64,000 nt of DNA from Desulfocurvibacter africanus subsp. africanus DSM 2603 (GCF_000422545.1 NZ_AULZ01000019.1:1-64000); one strand, 5' to 3'. Counted from the stretch's first letter, positions 42,066 through 52,970 are shown. Notes: generated from the sequence alone by a model not told the origin. A program made the numbers and translations.

Positions 42066-43367
42066 TTAAATCAGTATCTTTATGGCTATGTTGAAGCCGA
42101 CGATTACAAAGGCAACCACGCCAAGGATAGGAACAATCTGTCTCCTGTTTGCATTCAGGCTGTGCTCCTGGCTCTTTGCTTCCTGTTCGAAGTTCGAGGC
42201 AATGACTGTCGCAAAGGCAATCATTATATAGATTGTTCCAATGTATGCCCTGCTCAGGAATGTGATTGCCACCATGAGGCCAGCCAGGCTTCCCAGTGCG
42301 GCGCACAGCATTCCTTCACTGGCGTCGCTTTCTGTTGGCATCAACTTGCCTTGCAGATACATTTTGCCAATAATGATGCTATTGTAGAAGAGACCAATAA
42401 AGAAGAACAATCCGAATACGCCCAGCTCGGCGAGAACAAGCATGTAGGTGTTATGGGCGGTGATGGGATGAAACTCCGTGAACATATCCTTCCCGACGCC
42501 GAACAGCGGTGATGATTTGAACATCTGAAAGCCTTCATGCCATGCCTCCACTCGTCCATAAGCCGACTCGTCCACACCGGTAAGCTGTTCCATTCTGCTC
42601 GGGCCCAGCAGGAGGAGTACGGCGGCAAGCGCCACTCCCAATACGGCGCCTTTCATGCTGCGGTACCTGAGAACCAGAAACGTGAACACGGAGGCCAGCA
42701 GCGAAAGCATGGCTCCCCGGGAGTTTGTCAGGTAGAGCCCGAACAGGAGGAGTGGCAGGCACAGGGCGGCGAGCAGGTATTTCCGGCTCAAAAGCCGTTC
42801 GAGCAGGAAGGCGACCGGCAGCACCAGGGCAAGGCCCAGGTCGTTGGGATCGTTGAAGGGACCGAACCAGCGCGCCCGGGGAATGCCTATCTTGAGGCCA
42901 TCGGGCCCCATCTGGCTTTGAATATACGGCAGCATCCCACCGTGGGTCATGCCTTGCACTGACTGCACGTATGCTTCATAGGCAAGGAAGCACGTCAGCA
43001 CGGTAAGCAGAAATACGAAGCCGTGAATCTTCTTTTTTGAATCCAGGCCATACACTACAAGGAAGTATGCAACGATCGAAGGCAGGAAATTGGAAATGGA
43101 ATCGACGACTCCACCGACATAGCCACTGATCAAATGCGAAAAGGCGATTGCTGCGACAAAGCCTGCCATCATTGCATCCGTCTTGTATTTGAAAGGCTTG
43201 ACCTTGCCGCTCAGCAGCGCCGCGAGAATTGCCAGGATGGAGATCACTCCAAGGCTGAGGAAAATCGGAATGCCCTGCAGGGATTCCGACCACTCGAATG
43301 GCCGGATGTAATAGAGGGAAATATAGATACAGAGCAGAAGGAACAGCATTGCATCATGCTCCCGCAA
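42066..43367 (-). CDS. O-antigen ligase/polymerase-like membrane protein (Wzy type)
   Basis: A 433-residue membrane protein with roughly ten TM segments and the Wzy_C core: a periplasmic loop with VDESAYGRVEAWHEGFQMF and KSSPLFGVGKDMFTEF, then HPITAHNTYMLVLAELGVFG, the H-N-x-x-L-x-x-x-x-E-x-G signature of polymerases/ligases. It would polymerise or transfer lipid-linked repeat units at the periplasmic face. The start overlaps the end of the deacetylase-like gene by 14 bp. Confidence 0.85.
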   Translation of the reverse strand: MREHDAMLFLLLCIYISLYYIRPFEWSESLQGIPIFLSLGVISILAILAALLSGKVKPFKYKTDAMMAGFVAAIAFSHLISGYVGGVVDSISNFLPSIVAYFLVVYGLDSKKKIHGFVFLLTVLTCFLAYEAYVQSVQGMTHGGMLPYIQSQMGPDGLKIGIPRARWFGPFNDPNDLGLALVLPVAFLLERLLSRKYLLAALCLPLLLFGLYLTNSRGAMLSLLASVFTFLVLRYRSMKGAVLGVALAAVLLLLGPSRMEQLTGVDESAYGRVEAWHEGFQMFKSSPLFGVGKDMFTEFHPITAHNTYMLVLAELGVFGLFFFIGLFYNSIIIGKMYLQGKLMPTESDASEGMLCAALGSLAGLMVAITFLSRAYIGTIYIMIAFATVIASNFEQEAKSQEHSLNANRRQIVPILGVVAFVIVGFNIAIKILI

Positions 43368-44484
43368 CTTTCAGCACAGAAGCGCCTGGGCGTTGATAGC
43401 GCCAGTCCCGCAAAGTGCCGGGAGCCGCCTGGCTTCCCTCGGCCAGGGCAAGGATGCTGTTCGCCATTTCCCGCGCGCTGGTGAAGTGCAGTTCCGCTCC
43501 CATCTCCCGGACTTCCGACGAAATCTGGGCCAGCAGCCTTTCGAGTCCCTTGTCCGCGAAGAACATCCGCAGGGTGCTTTCCTGGGTGCCATGGGCATGG
43601 AGCTTGACGAAGATGTGCTCTTCCGCGCCTTTGACATGGATGCCCTGGGCCAGCCATATGCGCACCCGCTCCCTGCTCAACGGGTTGGACGCCATGAGCC
43701 CGCTGTCATCGATGCGCGGCAGCAGCCACAGCTTCCGCCGCGACCAGTTCAGCCCCAGTGGGCCCTGCACCATGAGCAATCCCTCGTTTCCGGAACCGAC
43801 ATGGACATCCGCCCCCCAGTCGTGCGACTTGGGCTTGGCTGGGTCATCAATGGCCCGGTAGATGCTGTTCACCTTGCGGGTCTGGGTTGGGCACGGGGCG
43901 GAAGGCATGGTGAAGTCCGCATAGCAACCGGTTTCCAGCAGGACGGAGATCTCGTTGTTTACCCCGCACCAGCGGCCGTCCGGCCGGGAATTGTCGAGAG
44001 CCCAGTTGCCGTGGATGAAGCCGTACGCAATGTCTCCGGACATCCTGTCGATGGAAAGGAGCCCATGCCTCTCATGCAGCCGGCGCTTGTAATCGAGTAG
44101 AGTCCTCCGCAGATTGTCCGCCGTGTCGTTATCATGATGAATATGGACCTCGACCTCGCCATAGCCAACATGGCAGAGTTCTGCCAAGGCGTTCATGTCC
44201 TCAACGCGATACTCCTCTTCTGGATAGAAAAAGCTGTACTTGAGGACTTCACCCTTGGAATCCAGGTGCCTGTCTGCGACCTTCGGATACTCGTCTATCC
44301 ATTTCTGGATCCGCTTCCTGGCGACTGTGCCGCTGGACCTGTTCCAGTAGGGTTCGAAGTGATCGCAGATGCAGAAGTGTACGTACTTCGGCCTTGACGG
44401 CTTACGGATCAGATTGCGCATGCACCCACGCCAAAGGTAATGGGGCAGCCAGTGCAGCGTGGAGACGATTTTTTTCATGGTCAT
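43354..44484 (-). CDS. Polysaccharide-deacetylase-like protein
   Basis: A 376-residue protein starting MTMKKIVSTLHWLPHYLW, 7 bp after the stop of the GT2 gene. It has HFCICDHFEPYW, VEVHIHHDND, YGFIHGNWALDNSR and VKLHAHGTQE, with the paired His and Asp residues resembling NodB-type deacetylase metal sites. It lacks a clear signal peptide. I place it as a relative of polysaccharide deacetylases with moderate confidence; acting on an N-acetylated sugar precursor would fit the UDP-HexNAc genes nearby. Confidence 0.65.
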   Translation of the reverse strand: MTMKKIVSTLHWLPHYLWRGCMRNLIRKPSRPKYVHFCICDHFEPYWNRSSGTVARKRIQKWIDEYPKVADRHLDSKGEVLKYSFFYPEEEYRVEDMNALAELCHVGYGEVEVHIHHDNDTADNLRRTLLDYKRRLHERHGLLSIDRMSGDIAYGFIHGNWALDNSRPDGRWCGVNNEISVLLETGCYADFTMPSAPCPTQTRKVNSIYRAIDDPAKPKSHDWGADVHVGSGNEGLLMVQGPLGLNWSRRKLWLLPRIDDSGLMASNPLSRERVRIWLAQGIHVKGAEEHIFVKLHAHGTQESTLRMFFADKGLERLLAQISSEVREMGAELHFTSAREMANSILALAEGSQAAPGTLRDWRYQRPGASVLKVAGA

Positions 44485-44491
44485 GGGCGAA

Positions 44492-45298
44492 TCATCCGAA
44501 GTTTGGACGGCAAATCCATCCGCCATGTTTCAGGAAGTAGTAGATGAGCCCTCGGAAATGGCTGAGCGCAATTCGCGACAAGGGACTCCTGTGACTGATC
44601 TGCTGGGTATGATGCAGCACGGTCAGGCTTGGGTAATAGATAATCTTCCTACCTGCGCTCTTGACGCGCAGACAGTAGTCAAGGTCTTCCGGCGCATAGA
44701 AGATGCGCTCATCCAAGAGCCCGATTTCATCCAGCAGATCCCTCCGAAGGAACCAGCAGGCCGAGATGGCTGAATCTACATCTCTGGCTGTAGCAAAAGG
44801 AAAGTCCTCATAAAAATCGACATTGGGAATTTTGAGTCCAAAGACGACCTTGGGTATTTTGAGCAGCTTCTGCCAAAAAGTTGGGAACTTCTTGACTGAA
44901 TTCTGGATTGTGCCGTCCTCCAGCAGGAGACGGGGTGCTATGAGTCCGACTTGCTTGTGTGCCTCAAGGGCATAAAGGACGGCTTTCAAAGAGCCATCGC
45001 GAAGCTGTGTATCGGAATCCAGGATGCAGACATGGCTTCCTTGCGCCGACTTCAGGCCTAGATTCCGTGAATAGGTAGTGCCCCTATTCCTCTGGAGAGA
45101 TATGAGCCGAAAGGTTTCCGGGAATTCCAGGACATACCTGTTGATGAGGTTTGGCGATGCATCGTTGGATCCGTTGTCGACGGCAATCACTTCATAAGCA
45201 ATGCCTTCGGCATTGCACTTCTGCTTAATGGAATCAAAACACCCGGGAAGATATTGCTCAGAGTTCCAGGTGAGGATGATGAACGAGAGAAGGGGCAT
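44492..45298 (-). CDS. Glycosyltransferase family 2
   Basis: A 268-residue GT-A enzyme starting MPLLSFIILTWNSEQYLPG; a longer frame starts at 45382. Motifs are DNGSNDAS, NRGTTYSRNLG, the metal-binding DSD in ILDSDTQL, and YAPEDLDYCLR (E-D-x-D). It would use a nucleotide-sugar donor with inversion. Confidence 0.9.
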   Translation of the reverse strand: MPLLSFIILTWNSEQYLPGCFDSIKQKCNAEGIAYEVIAVDNGSNDASPNLINRYVLEFPETFRLISLQRNRGTTYSRNLGLKSAQGSHVCILDSDTQLRDGSLKAVLYALEAHKQVGLIAPRLLLEDGTIQNSVKKFPTFWQKLLKIPKVVFGLKIPNVDFYEDFPFATARDVDSAISACWFLRRDLLDEIGLLDERIFYAPEDLDYCLRVKSAGRKIIYYPSLTVLHHTQQISHRSPLSRIALSHFRGLIYYFLKHGGWICRPNFG

Positions 45299-45348
45299 TG
45301 ATCGCCCGCAATCAAGCCCGGTTACCTTTGGCAGAGTTCCCATTGTTG

Positions 45349-46530
45349 CTAACCCCTGAAAAAGGCGCTGAAGAGCCTGCATCTGCCGGCGGGATGCTTC
45401 TCATCGGGCTCAAGGCGCTCTTGAAGAGAGCGCTGGATGGTGGTGAGGGTGGGGCGCTGGCTGAGGGCTTGGAAAGCACCGCCGGCTTGTTCGCTCCCAT
45501 TTCGCAGGGTTTCGCTAAGCTTGCCAAGATTCGTCTCGACTTCTTCCAGCCGCTTTCGGAGCGCGGAAACGTCCTGGAGATTACGTTCCAGGCCGTCGAT
45601 GCGCTGGATCAGGTTGGCGGGGACTGCCTGGAGCTTCTCGCGTGAAGTCTCAGGTTCCTGGAGATCGCCTCCAAGCGGATGGTCAGCTGACAGCACATCG
45701 GTGACGGAACTGCTCCAGTAGATCGTCTCAAAGCTCATTTCCTGAACAACCATGCGCACAAGTTCAGCATCGATTTCACGTGTCTTCATGGCAAAGGCGT
45801 CGAGCAGAATATAATCGCAGAGGATATTGATGAGCCGGGGGATGCCCCTGGAGGCCCCGTGCACCTGGTTCAGTGCTTCGGAGGACAGGCTTACGGCCTG
45901 GCGGTTGCCGGCTTTCTCCAGCCGGAAGAACACGTATTCCGAGGTCTCTTCCTGGCTAAGGGGGCGCAGATGGCAGTTGACACTGATGCGCTGCCTGAGC
46001 TGCAGAAGGCTTGGGTCGGAGAGAAGGGTGCGCAGCTCGGGTTGGCCCACGAGGATGATCTGCAGGAGCTTGACCTGATCGGTCTCGAGATTGGAGAGCA
46101 GCCGGATCTCCTCCAGGGCCTGTTTCGTGAGATTCTGGGCCTCGTCGATGACAAGCACGGCCTGCCGGTTGCCCGCGAATTGCTCGATAAGGAAGTCGTT
46201 GAGCCCGCGCAGGAGCGTGAACCTGTCCTTGCCTTCGCTAGGCAGAGAGAAATCATCGCTGATCAGCCGCAGCAGATCCTCCGAAGAGACACGGGTATTG
46301 AACACATTCGAAACGACAAGGTCCTGGCTCTGCCGGCAAAGCAGATTCCGGATAAGCGTCGTCTTGCCCGAACCTACTTCGCCGGTAAGCAGGATGAAGC
46401 CGGCCTTGGACCTGATGCCGTAGTCGAGATATGTGAGTGCACGCTTGTGGGCCTTGCTGGGGAACAGAATGCTGGAGTTGGGCAGCAGCTCGAAGGGCTT
46501 GGTGTGAAGTCCGAAGTATTGGGTGTACAT
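45349..46530 (-). CDS. XrtA-associated (PEP-CTERM) AAA ATPase, ExeA-like
   Basis: A 393-residue protein, start at 46530 (MYTQYFGLHTKPFELLPN), that opens with the conserved MYxxxFGLxxxPF segment. Walker A GEVGSGKTT, Walker B AVLVIDEAQNL and the sensor NLETDQVKLLQIILVGQPEL are present. A coiled C-terminal region follows the AAA domain. This ATPase is a hallmark of exosortase-linked polysaccharide loci; its role is unknown but it may coordinate export or secretion. Confidence 0.88.
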   Translation of the reverse strand: MYTQYFGLHTKPFELLPNSSILFPSKAHKRALTYLDYGIRSKAGFILLTGEVGSGKTTLIRNLLCRQSQDLVVSNVFNTRVSSEDLLRLISDDFSLPSEGKDRFTLLRGLNDFLIEQFAGNRQAVLVIDEAQNLTKQALEEIRLLSNLETDQVKLLQIILVGQPELRTLLSDPSLLQLRQRISVNCHLRPLSQEETSEYVFFRLEKAGNRQAVSLSSEALNQVHGASRGIPRLINILCDYILLDAFAMKTREIDAELVRMVVQEMSFETIYWSSSVTDVLSADHPLGGDLQEPETSREKLQAVPANLIQRIDGLERNLQDVSALRKRLEEVETNLGKLSETLRNGSEQAGGAFQALSQRPTLTTIQRSLQERLEPDEKHPAGRCRLFSAFFRG

Positions 46531-46556
46531 GTCGTGTTCTTGCGGGTTGTGATGCG

Positions 46557-47378
46557 CTAGCGGTAGGAATAGCCGTAGTCGGCGTGCTTGGCTTCGGTGG
46601 ATCCGTTGAAGATGAGACCTAGAACGCTTTTGACTGGAAGCGAGCCGAGGCATTCCATGGCTTGCTCCAGGGTTGTGGAGCCGGCCCTGAGGACCATGAA
46701 CACGCCATCGGCCATTCCGGCAATGATCCGCGTTTCCGCATAGGGCAGCACGGGTGGGGTATCGATGATCACGAAGCGGTCCGGATAGCGGTGCTTGATC
46801 TCGTCCATGAGCACCTTCATGCGGTTGGAGGAGAACAGCTCCACCGGATTCAGCGGGGGCGTGCCCGCGGGGAGGAACTTGAGCTTGCCTATGTTCGTGC
46901 TCAGGAGCGCCTCGGAGACGTTCAACCCCTGACCGAGGCATTCGGAAAGCCCCACATGGCACTCAAGGCCCAGGTATTTTGCGCATGACGGGCTACGTAG
47001 ATCGGCATCGATGAGCAAGACGGTATGGTCGAATTCCTGAGCCAGACTGATGGCCAGATTCAGGGAGGCCATCGATTTGCCTTCACCCGGCAGCGCGCTG
47101 GTGACCATGAATATGTTCCTGGTCAGGCGGCTGTCCGTCTGGGTCATGATCCGCTCTTTGACCTTGCGGAATTCCTCGGCCGCGATGGAGTTCGGGGCCA
47201 TTGCCGTGGCCAGCAGCAGACCGCTCGGCTTGACGGTCACGTGACGGCTGTTGCTTGGAGGCCGTACGGGCTTGTCGCGCAACCGATCAGGAGGCGGCTG
47301 CAGCAGGGCCGTGGCCCCAGGGGTGGCCAGGTTCCGCTGCTCCAGGGCGTTTTCCAAGGCGCGTTCTAATCTGCTCAT
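46557..47378 (-). CDS. Tyrosine autokinase (XrtA-type, BY-kinase)
   Basis: A 273-residue BY-kinase, start at 47378 (MSRLERALENALEQ). It shows Walker A LPGEGKSMAS, Walker A' VLLIDADLRSP, Walker B FVIIDTPPV, and a short Tyr cluster at the C-terminus (DYGYSYR) that would be autophosphorylated. It works with the adjacent chain-length protein to control polymer length and export. Confidence 0.92.
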   Translation of the reverse strand: MSRLERALENALEQRNLATPGATALLQPPPDRLRDKPVRPPSNSRHVTVKPSGLLLATAMAPNSIAAEEFRKVKERIMTQTDSRLTRNIFMVTSALPGEGKSMASLNLAISLAQEFDHTVLLIDADLRSPSCAKYLGLECHVGLSECLGQGLNVSEALLSTNIGKLKFLPAGTPPLNPVELFSSNRMKVLMDEIKHRYPDRFVIIDTPPVLPYAETRIIAGMADGVFMVLRAGSTTLEQAMECLGSLPVKSVLGLIFNGSTEAKHADYGYSYR

Positions 47379-47409
47379 CCATGTCCTCCCACGAATCGTA
47401 ACGGCGGGC

Positions 47410-48948
47410 CTACCCTGCGAGCAGGCGCTCGATCTGCTGCATGTAATCCCGTAACGGCAAGTGCATTGACCACTTGGCAATGTGTTCCATCCCGACTGTT
47501 TCGAGCGCCAGCACGCAGAGGATGCAGGTGAGGAAGACCCCGGCTGTCGAGAAGAAGCCGATGTCGCGCAGGCGTGTCTTGCGCACCTGGGCCGGGTCCC
47601 TCACGAGCGGCAGGGTCGCTATGATCGGCAGCTTGAGAAGCTTCAGCTCGGCCTGCGAACGGATCGAGGAGTCAAGACGGTCGAGCAGCATGAGGACGCC
47701 GAAGGCCAGGCCCAGCCCGCCGGCAATACCCATGGCCATGATCATGGGCCGCTTTGGGCTTACGTGTTCCTGGGGGATGATGGCGGGCTCGATGATCCGG
47801 AAGGTGACGGACTTGTCCTGAAGCTCCATCTGCTTGGAGACCTCCGACTGGCCGTAGCGTGAGACGAGCTGCTGGTAGATGATGCTCTCGTTTTCCTTGT
47901 TGCGCTGAAACTCCTTGAGCTTGGCCTGCACGATCGGCAGCTGGCGCAGCAGGTCCTTGCTTTCCTCGATTCCGCGCTCAAGGCGCGCAATGCGCTTGTC
48001 GATGGCGTTCAGTTGCACGTTCAGGAGTTGATATTCCTGCGAGTCGCGGATGTCCGCCTGTTCCGCCACCTTGCCAGTCTCCTGGGCCTTCTCCAGGGAT
48101 TCGATCTCGGCGCGCATCTTCTGCACGGACGGATGCGCCGGGGAGTACTTTCCCTGGAGGATCTCGAACTCCTCGCGGAGGGTGGCCAGCCTGCTGTCTT
48201 TCGGGGCGGCGCCTTGCAGAGCATTCCCCTTGGAGAGCATGATTTTCCTGGTTGCCAGCATCTGGCTCTGGCGTTCGCGAAGCTCGGCCAGCTCCTTTTG
48301 GGTATCCTCGATTTCCAGGCGCAGGAAATCATCGTTCGTTGACAGAATGAGGCCGTTCTCCTGCTTGAAACGGTTGATGGCCGCATCCGCAGCGTCGATG
48401 CGCTGCTTGAAGGTCTCGATCTGGTCTGCAAGGAAACGCGTCGCCAGTGTCGATTCCTCGCGTTTGGACGAGGTGTTCTCCTCGATGTATTTGCGCACGA
48501 GCGTGTTCACATAATCCCGGGCCAGCTTGGGGTCGGTGTTTCTGTAGGAGATGGTGAACAGATCCCGTCTGACGTCCATCTGGATGATTGTCTCATCACG
48601 AAGTCCCTTGAGGAGAATCTCACGCTCCAGGTCACTGCGGACATTGATATCCATGTCCAGTTCGCGGATGACGTCGAGCAGCATCTCCCTGCGCAGCATC
48701 GATTCCTTTATGACTTTTATCTTTGCTTCCAGGGACGGCGTAATGGCGATTCCCTTGATGATGTCGGTAATGACGTTCTGCTCGATGAAGACGATGCTCT
48801 TGGCTTCATACATCGGCACCAGGGCATAGCTGACGACCACCGCGCAGCACATGATCAGCAGGGCGACCACCGTGAAGAGGTAGCGACGCCTGATCAGCAG
48901 GCCGAGGTACTTCTGAATGTCCAGGCTCTTATCCGTCATGTGGTGCAT
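47410..48948 (-). CDS. Polysaccharide chain-length determinant (Wzz/GNVR, XrtA-type)
   Basis: A 512-residue inner-membrane protein: TM near residue 25-45, a large periplasmic coiled-coil domain, and TM at about 425-445 and near the C-terminus. Start is the ATG at 48948 (MHHMTDKSLDIQKYLG) with GGAAGAGAG upstream; MTDK at 48939 is an alternative. The N-terminal Wzz domain includes SYALVPMYEAKS. It ends 31 bp before the kinase start. Confidence 0.9.
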   Translation of the reverse strand: MHHMTDKSLDIQKYLGLLIRRRYLFTVVALLIMCCAVVVSYALVPMYEAKSIVFIEQNVITDIIKGIAITPSLEAKIKVIKESMLRREMLLDVIRELDMDINVRSDLEREILLKGLRDETIIQMDVRRDLFTISYRNTDPKLARDYVNTLVRKYIEENTSSKREESTLATRFLADQIETFKQRIDAADAAINRFKQENGLILSTNDDFLRLEIEDTQKELAELRERQSQMLATRKIMLSKGNALQGAAPKDSRLATLREEFEILQGKYSPAHPSVQKMRAEIESLEKAQETGKVAEQADIRDSQEYQLLNVQLNAIDKRIARLERGIEESKDLLRQLPIVQAKLKEFQRNKENESIIYQQLVSRYGQSEVSKQMELQDKSVTFRIIEPAIIPQEHVSPKRPMIMAMGIAGGLGLAFGVLMLLDRLDSSIRSQAELKLLKLPIIATLPLVRDPAQVRKTRLRDIGFFSTAGVFLTCILCVLALETVGMEHIAKWSMHLPLRDYMQQIERLLAG

Positions 48949-49061
48949 CTCTCTTCCCGCCCAAGGGCATTGAAAGCTGTTTCGCCGGGAATGTGCGCGG
49001 CTGTCAGCCTTGTCGCAGTGAAGACGCGCGGGCATCCCGTGGGAATACCCGCGCCGTGCGT

Positions 49062-50114
49062 CTAGGCTGCAAGGAGGGAACCCTTCCGCGATGCGCACGA
49101 GGCGAGGTACCAGTCGGCGGCGTGTGCCAAACCTTCATTCAGGCTGTACCTCGGTTCGTATCCGAGCAGCTTCCTGGCCTTGCCGATATCAGCCAGGGAA
49201 TGGCGCACGTCGCCGGGACGGAAGTCCCGATATATCGGTTCGACTGCCGCCGTGCCGGGGAACCGACCGGCAACATGCCCGCGGATAAGCAGAAAGAGTT
49301 CATTCAGGGTCGTGCGTTGCTCGACCGCTACATTGTAGGCTTGGTCGAGAGCCCGCGGATCCGTGGAGCACCCGGCGAGCAGGTTGGCCTGCACGCAATT
49401 GTCGATGAAGCAGAAGTCCCTGCTCGTCTCGCCGTCCCCGTTGATGAAGATGTCCGTGCCCTGGATCAGGCCGGCAAACCAATGCGGGATCACCGCTGCG
49501 TAAGCCCCGTCCGGATCCTGACGCGGGCCGAAGATGTTGAAGTAGCGCAGACCGATGGCCCGGAACCCGTAGGCCCTGGCGAAGACCTGGGCGTATATCT
49601 CGTTGCCGAGCTTGGTTGCGGCGTAGGGCGAGAGGAGCATCCCGATCCTTTCCTCGCGCTTCGGCAGCTCGGGCTCATCGCCGTAAACCGAGCTGGAGGA
49701 CGCGTAGACGAAATTCTCGACCCGCGCGTCCTTGGCGGCCACGAGCATGTTGAGGAAGCCTGTCAGGTTGCTGGCGTGCGAGGTGAGCGGATCGTCGATG
49801 GAGCGGGGCACCGAACCTATGGCTGCCTGGTGCAGGACGACATCCACCCCCTCGCAGGCTGCCCGGCAGGTCTCCAGATCTCGGATGTCGCCCGTGATGA
49901 GCCTGAAGCGCTCCCAGGCTTCGGGCGGGATACAGGAGCGGACATCCTCCAGATTATGCATGTGGCCGGTGGAAAAGTTGTCCAGACCGACGACCTGCTG
50001 TCCCAGCTGCAGAAGCTTCTGCAGGAGATTGGAGCCGATGAACCCCGCGACGCCGGTCACAAGCCACTTCCTGGGGGCTCGGATAAGCTGTGCCTGAACA
50101 GAATCGTATTGCAT
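49062..50114 (-). CDS. UDP-N-acetylglucosamine 4-epimerase (WbpP-like)
   Basis: A 350-residue short-chain dehydrogenase family enzyme: [12 protein letters not shown] (NAD binding), catalytic Ser in [12 protein letters not shown], and YAATKLGNE (YxxxK). It ends [12 protein letters not shown]. The start at 50114 has GAGGTG upstream. It should interconvert UDP-GlcNAc and UDP-GalNAc, feeding the dehydrogenase encoded next to it. Confidence 0.92.
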   Translation of the reverse strand: MQYDSVQAQLIRAPRKWLVTGVAGFIGSNLLQKLLQLGQQVVGLDNFSTGHMHNLEDVRSCIPPEAWERFRLITGDIRDLETCRAACEGVDVVLHQAAIGSVPRSIDDPLTSHASNLTGFLNMLVAAKDARVENFVYASSSSVYGDEPELPKREERIGMLLSPYAATKLGNEIYAQVFARAYGFRAIGLRYFNIFGPRQDPDGAYAAVIPHWFAGLIQGTDIFINGDGETSRDFCFIDNCVQANLLAGCSTDPRALDQAYNVAVEQRTTLNELFLLIRGHVAGRFPGTAAVEPIYRDFRPGDVRHSLADIGKARKLLGYEPRYSLNEGLAHAADWYLASCASRKGSLLAA

Positions 50115-50155
50115 GTGCACCTCGGGTTGAGTGAAGTCCTCGGTTGTCCGCACTC

Positions 50156-51520
50156 TCACAGTCTCCAGTAGGAATAGCCGACCTTGGGTGCCTCGGCGGG
50201 ATTCCACATGCCCTTCACGTCGAGCAGGACAGGCTTGCCCGGACGCAGATACCAGCTCGCCATGGCTTCCAGCGTAAGACTCTTGAATGCGGAGTGCGCG
50301 ACCGCCAGAATGACTGCGTCCAGCTTCCGAAAGTCCTCGATGGGCGAGAGCTTCAGACCATACTCGAGCAGGGCCTCTTCCGGGTTGGCCAGCGGATCGT
50401 GAACAAGGACTTCGATGCTGTATTCCTCAAGCTCCTTGACGATGTCGATGACACGGGTGTTGCGCAGGTCCGGGACGTTCTCCTTGAAGGACAGGCCCAG
50501 GATGCCGACACGTGCGCGGTGCACGTGCGAATCGGCGCCGATCATGAGCTTCACCGCCTGCTCGGCCACATACTTGCCCATGCCGTCGTTTATGCGCCGG
50601 CCTGCGAGGATCACTTGCGGGTGGTAGCCGGTTTCCTCGGCCTTGTGGGTGAGATAGTAGGGGTCCACGCCGATGCAGTGCCCTCCCACCAGGCCCGGGC
50701 GGAAAGGCAGGAAGTTCCACTTGGTGCCGGCGGCTTCGAGCACTTCGAGCGTGTCGATACCCAGACGGTTGAATATGATGGCCAGCTCGTTCATGAGCGC
50801 GATGTTCAGGTCCCGCTGGGTATTCTCGATCACCTTTGCCGCCTCGGCGACCTTGATGGAGGAGGCCTTGTAGGTACCTGCCTTGGTAATGGCGCCGTAA
50901 AGCGTCGCCAGAAGCTCGGTGGTGGACGGATCGCTGCCGGAGACGATCTTGACGATGGTCTCGACGGTGTGCAGCCTGTCGCCCGGATTCACCCGTTCGG
51001 GCGAATAGCCCACGGAGAAGTCCTTACCCAGCTTCAGCCCGGACTCGCGCTCCAGGATCGGCACGCAGACGTCCTCGGTCACGCTTGGGTATACCGTTGA
51101 TTCATAAACGACCGTGCAACCGGCTCTCATGTGCCGGCCGACGGTTGCCGAGGCGCTTATGAGCGGCTTGAGGTCCGGATTGCGGTGGTCATCGATGGGC
51201 GTCGGCACTGCCACGACGATGATGGAAGCCCGCCCAAGCTCCTCGGGATCGGAGGTGAACGTGGCTTTGCAGGTGCGGAGCTCCTCGGGCAGGACTTCTC
51301 CAGTCCTGTCACTTCCCGCGCGTAGCTCGCGAATGCGTTTCTCGGAAATATCTAAGCCTATAACATTGAAATGTTTTGAAAAATATACCGCCAGCGGAAG
51401 GCCTACATATCCCAACCCGAGCACGGCAATGCTGTTTTCCCGATTGAACAGCGACTCCAATGTCGCCTGGTGCCGAAAGACCACCTCATAATCGCGTATT
51501 TTCTGGTTAACTTGCGTCAT
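50156..51520 (-). CDS. UDP-N-acetyl-D-hexosamine 6-dehydrogenase (WbpO/TviB-like)
   Basis: A 454-residue UDP-sugar dehydrogenase: NAD site [14 protein letters not shown], catalytic Cys in [12 protein letters not shown], and [13 protein letters not shown]. The ATG at 51520 has AAGAGG upstream; the frame can start earlier at 51574. With the epimerase it produces a UDP-hexosaminuronic acid, so the polymer probably contains an acidic HexNAcA residue. Confidence 0.92.
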   Translation of the reverse strand: MTQVNQKIRDYEVVFRHQATLESLFNRENSIAVLGLGYVGLPLAVYFSKHFNVIGLDISEKRIRELRAGSDRTGEVLPEELRTCKATFTSDPEELGRASIIVVAVPTPIDDHRNPDLKPLISASATVGRHMRAGCTVVYESTVYPSVTEDVCVPILERESGLKLGKDFSVGYSPERVNPGDRLHTVETIVKIVSGSDPSTTELLATLYGAITKAGTYKASSIKVAEAAKVIENTQRDLNIALMNELAIIFNRLGIDTLEVLEAAGTKWNFLPFRPGLVGGHCIGVDPYYLTHKAEETGYHPQVILAGRRINDGMGKYVAEQAVKLMIGADSHVHRARVGILGLSFKENVPDLRNTRVIDIVKELEEYSIEVLVHDPLANPEEALLEYGLKLSPIEDFRKLDAVILAVAHSAFKSLTLEAMASWYLRPGKPVLLDVKGMWNPAEAPKVGYSYWRL

Positions 51521-51608
51521 GGTAGCCTCTTGTGCGCTTGTTGCTTCCATAGGATTGTAGGATTGACGGAACATCGATCCATCTGCCCGGAACCTGTCAA
51601 TTTCCGCT

Positions 51609-52958
51609 TCAGCGCCCGCCCTTGCCGAAGAGCACTACGCCCACGGTCCGGAGTATGATCCTCAGGTCAAGGACGAGCGAAAAGTTCTTGATATAGTAGA
51701 GATCGTAGCGGAGCTTTTCCAAGGCATCCTCAACCGAGCTTCCGTAAGGGTAGCAGACCTGCGCCCAGCCGGTCAGGCCGGGCTTCACACAGTGCCGCTC
51801 CGAATAGAAAGGCACCGCCCTCTTGAGGGTTTGCACGAACTCGGGCCGCTCGGGCCTGGGTCCGACCATGCTCATGTCTCCCCGGAGCATGTTCAGGAGC
51901 TGGGGAATCTCATCCAGCCTGGACACGCGCAGGAAGCGGCCGACCCTTGTGACGCGCGGGTCCCCTTTCTGGGACCAGACTGCCCCGGTCGTCGCCTCGG
52001 CGTTATGGACCATGGTGCGGAACTTGATCACCTTGAAGAGCTTGTCGTGCTCGCCAACGCGGGTTTGGGTGAAGAAGACCGGGCCCCTGGAGTCGATCTT
52101 GATGAGCAGCGCCAGGATCGGAAAAAGGGGCAGCGTCAGCAGCAACCCCGACAATGCGCACAGGATATCCAGGCTGCGCTTCAGATGCCTCTTGATGGGA
52201 GTGATCCGGAATCCATCGGAGAAGATGAGCCAGCCCGGCGAGATGTTCTCGATGAGCATCTTGGACTGGACCTGTTCATAGAAGGTCGGCGCATCGACCA
52301 CCGCCACGCCCGTCATCTTGCAGCTAAGCAGTTCCTGCAGCGGGAGGGCCCCCCGGCGTTCGGACAGGGCCACAACGACGGTCTTGGCACCATGCTCTTC
52401 GATTATGCGTGTGAGGTCTTCCTGGGGACCGACGATGAGGCCCTGGCTCACCTCCATCGGTTCGGCAGGCAGGGTCACATAGCCCAGCAGCTTGCCGCGG
52501 GTTTCTTCCAGAGCCAGCATGTCGCCGATCCGCTTGGCCGCGGAACCGGTCCCGACCACGATGACCTGCCGCCTCGCGCGCGCATTGATACATTTGTAGG
52601 CGCGGTGGCAGCAGAACTGCAGGATTCCGAAGCCGATCAGGGCCGTTGAGCCCAAGATCCAGTCTTGGGGAGAGATGACCCTGGTCGAGCGCAGCAGCGT
52701 CAGGATGAAAAATCCCAGCAGGAAGAACGTCAAGGCCCTGATAGGCTTCTTTCCAGGGGCAGTTCTCAGCGAGCTGTTGCAGACCTCCAGACCGATACCG
52801 CTGCTGGTGGCAATGCCCAGAAAAGTCACCGCGAGGATCGGGTTGATCGACGCCGGCATGTCCGCGGGAGGCGTGATGTGCAATGCGCTCGACACGTAGA
52901 GCGAAGCCAGGGCGAAGGTCGCGTCGAGGGTGAGCAGGGGGAGGAAGCTGCGCTGCAT
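51609..52958 (-). CDS. Undecaprenyl-phosphate sugar phosphotransferase (exosortase-type)
   Basis: A 449-residue priming transferase. Four N-terminal TMs, a CoA-binding-like domain, one TM ([17 protein letters not shown]) and the bacterial sugar-transferase domain ([45 protein letters not shown]). It puts the first sugar phosphate on undecaprenyl phosphate. The layout fits the exosortase-associated EpsB type. Confidence 0.92.
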   Translation of the reverse strand: MQRSFLPLLTLDATFALASLYVSSALHITPPADMPASINPILAVTFLGIATSSGIGLEVCNSSLRTAPGKKPIRALTFFLLGFFILTLLRSTRVISPQDWILGSTALIGFGILQFCCHRAYKCINARARRQVIVVGTGSAAKRIGDMLALEETRGKLLGYVTLPAEPMEVSQGLIVGPQEDLTRIIEEHGAKTVVVALSERRGALPLQELLSCKMTGVAVVDAPTFYEQVQSKMLIENISPGWLIFSDGFRITPIKRHLKRSLDILCALSGLLLTLPLFPILALLIKIDSRGPVFFTQTRVGEHDKLFKVIKFRTMVHNAEATTGAVWSQKGDPRVTRVGRFLRVSRLDEIPQLLNMLRGDMSMVGPRPERPEFVQTLKRAVPFYSERHCVKPGLTGWAQVCYPYGSSVEDALEKLRYDLYYIKNFSLVLDLRIILRTVGVVLFGKGGR

Positions 52959-52970
52959 GACTCAGTGATC

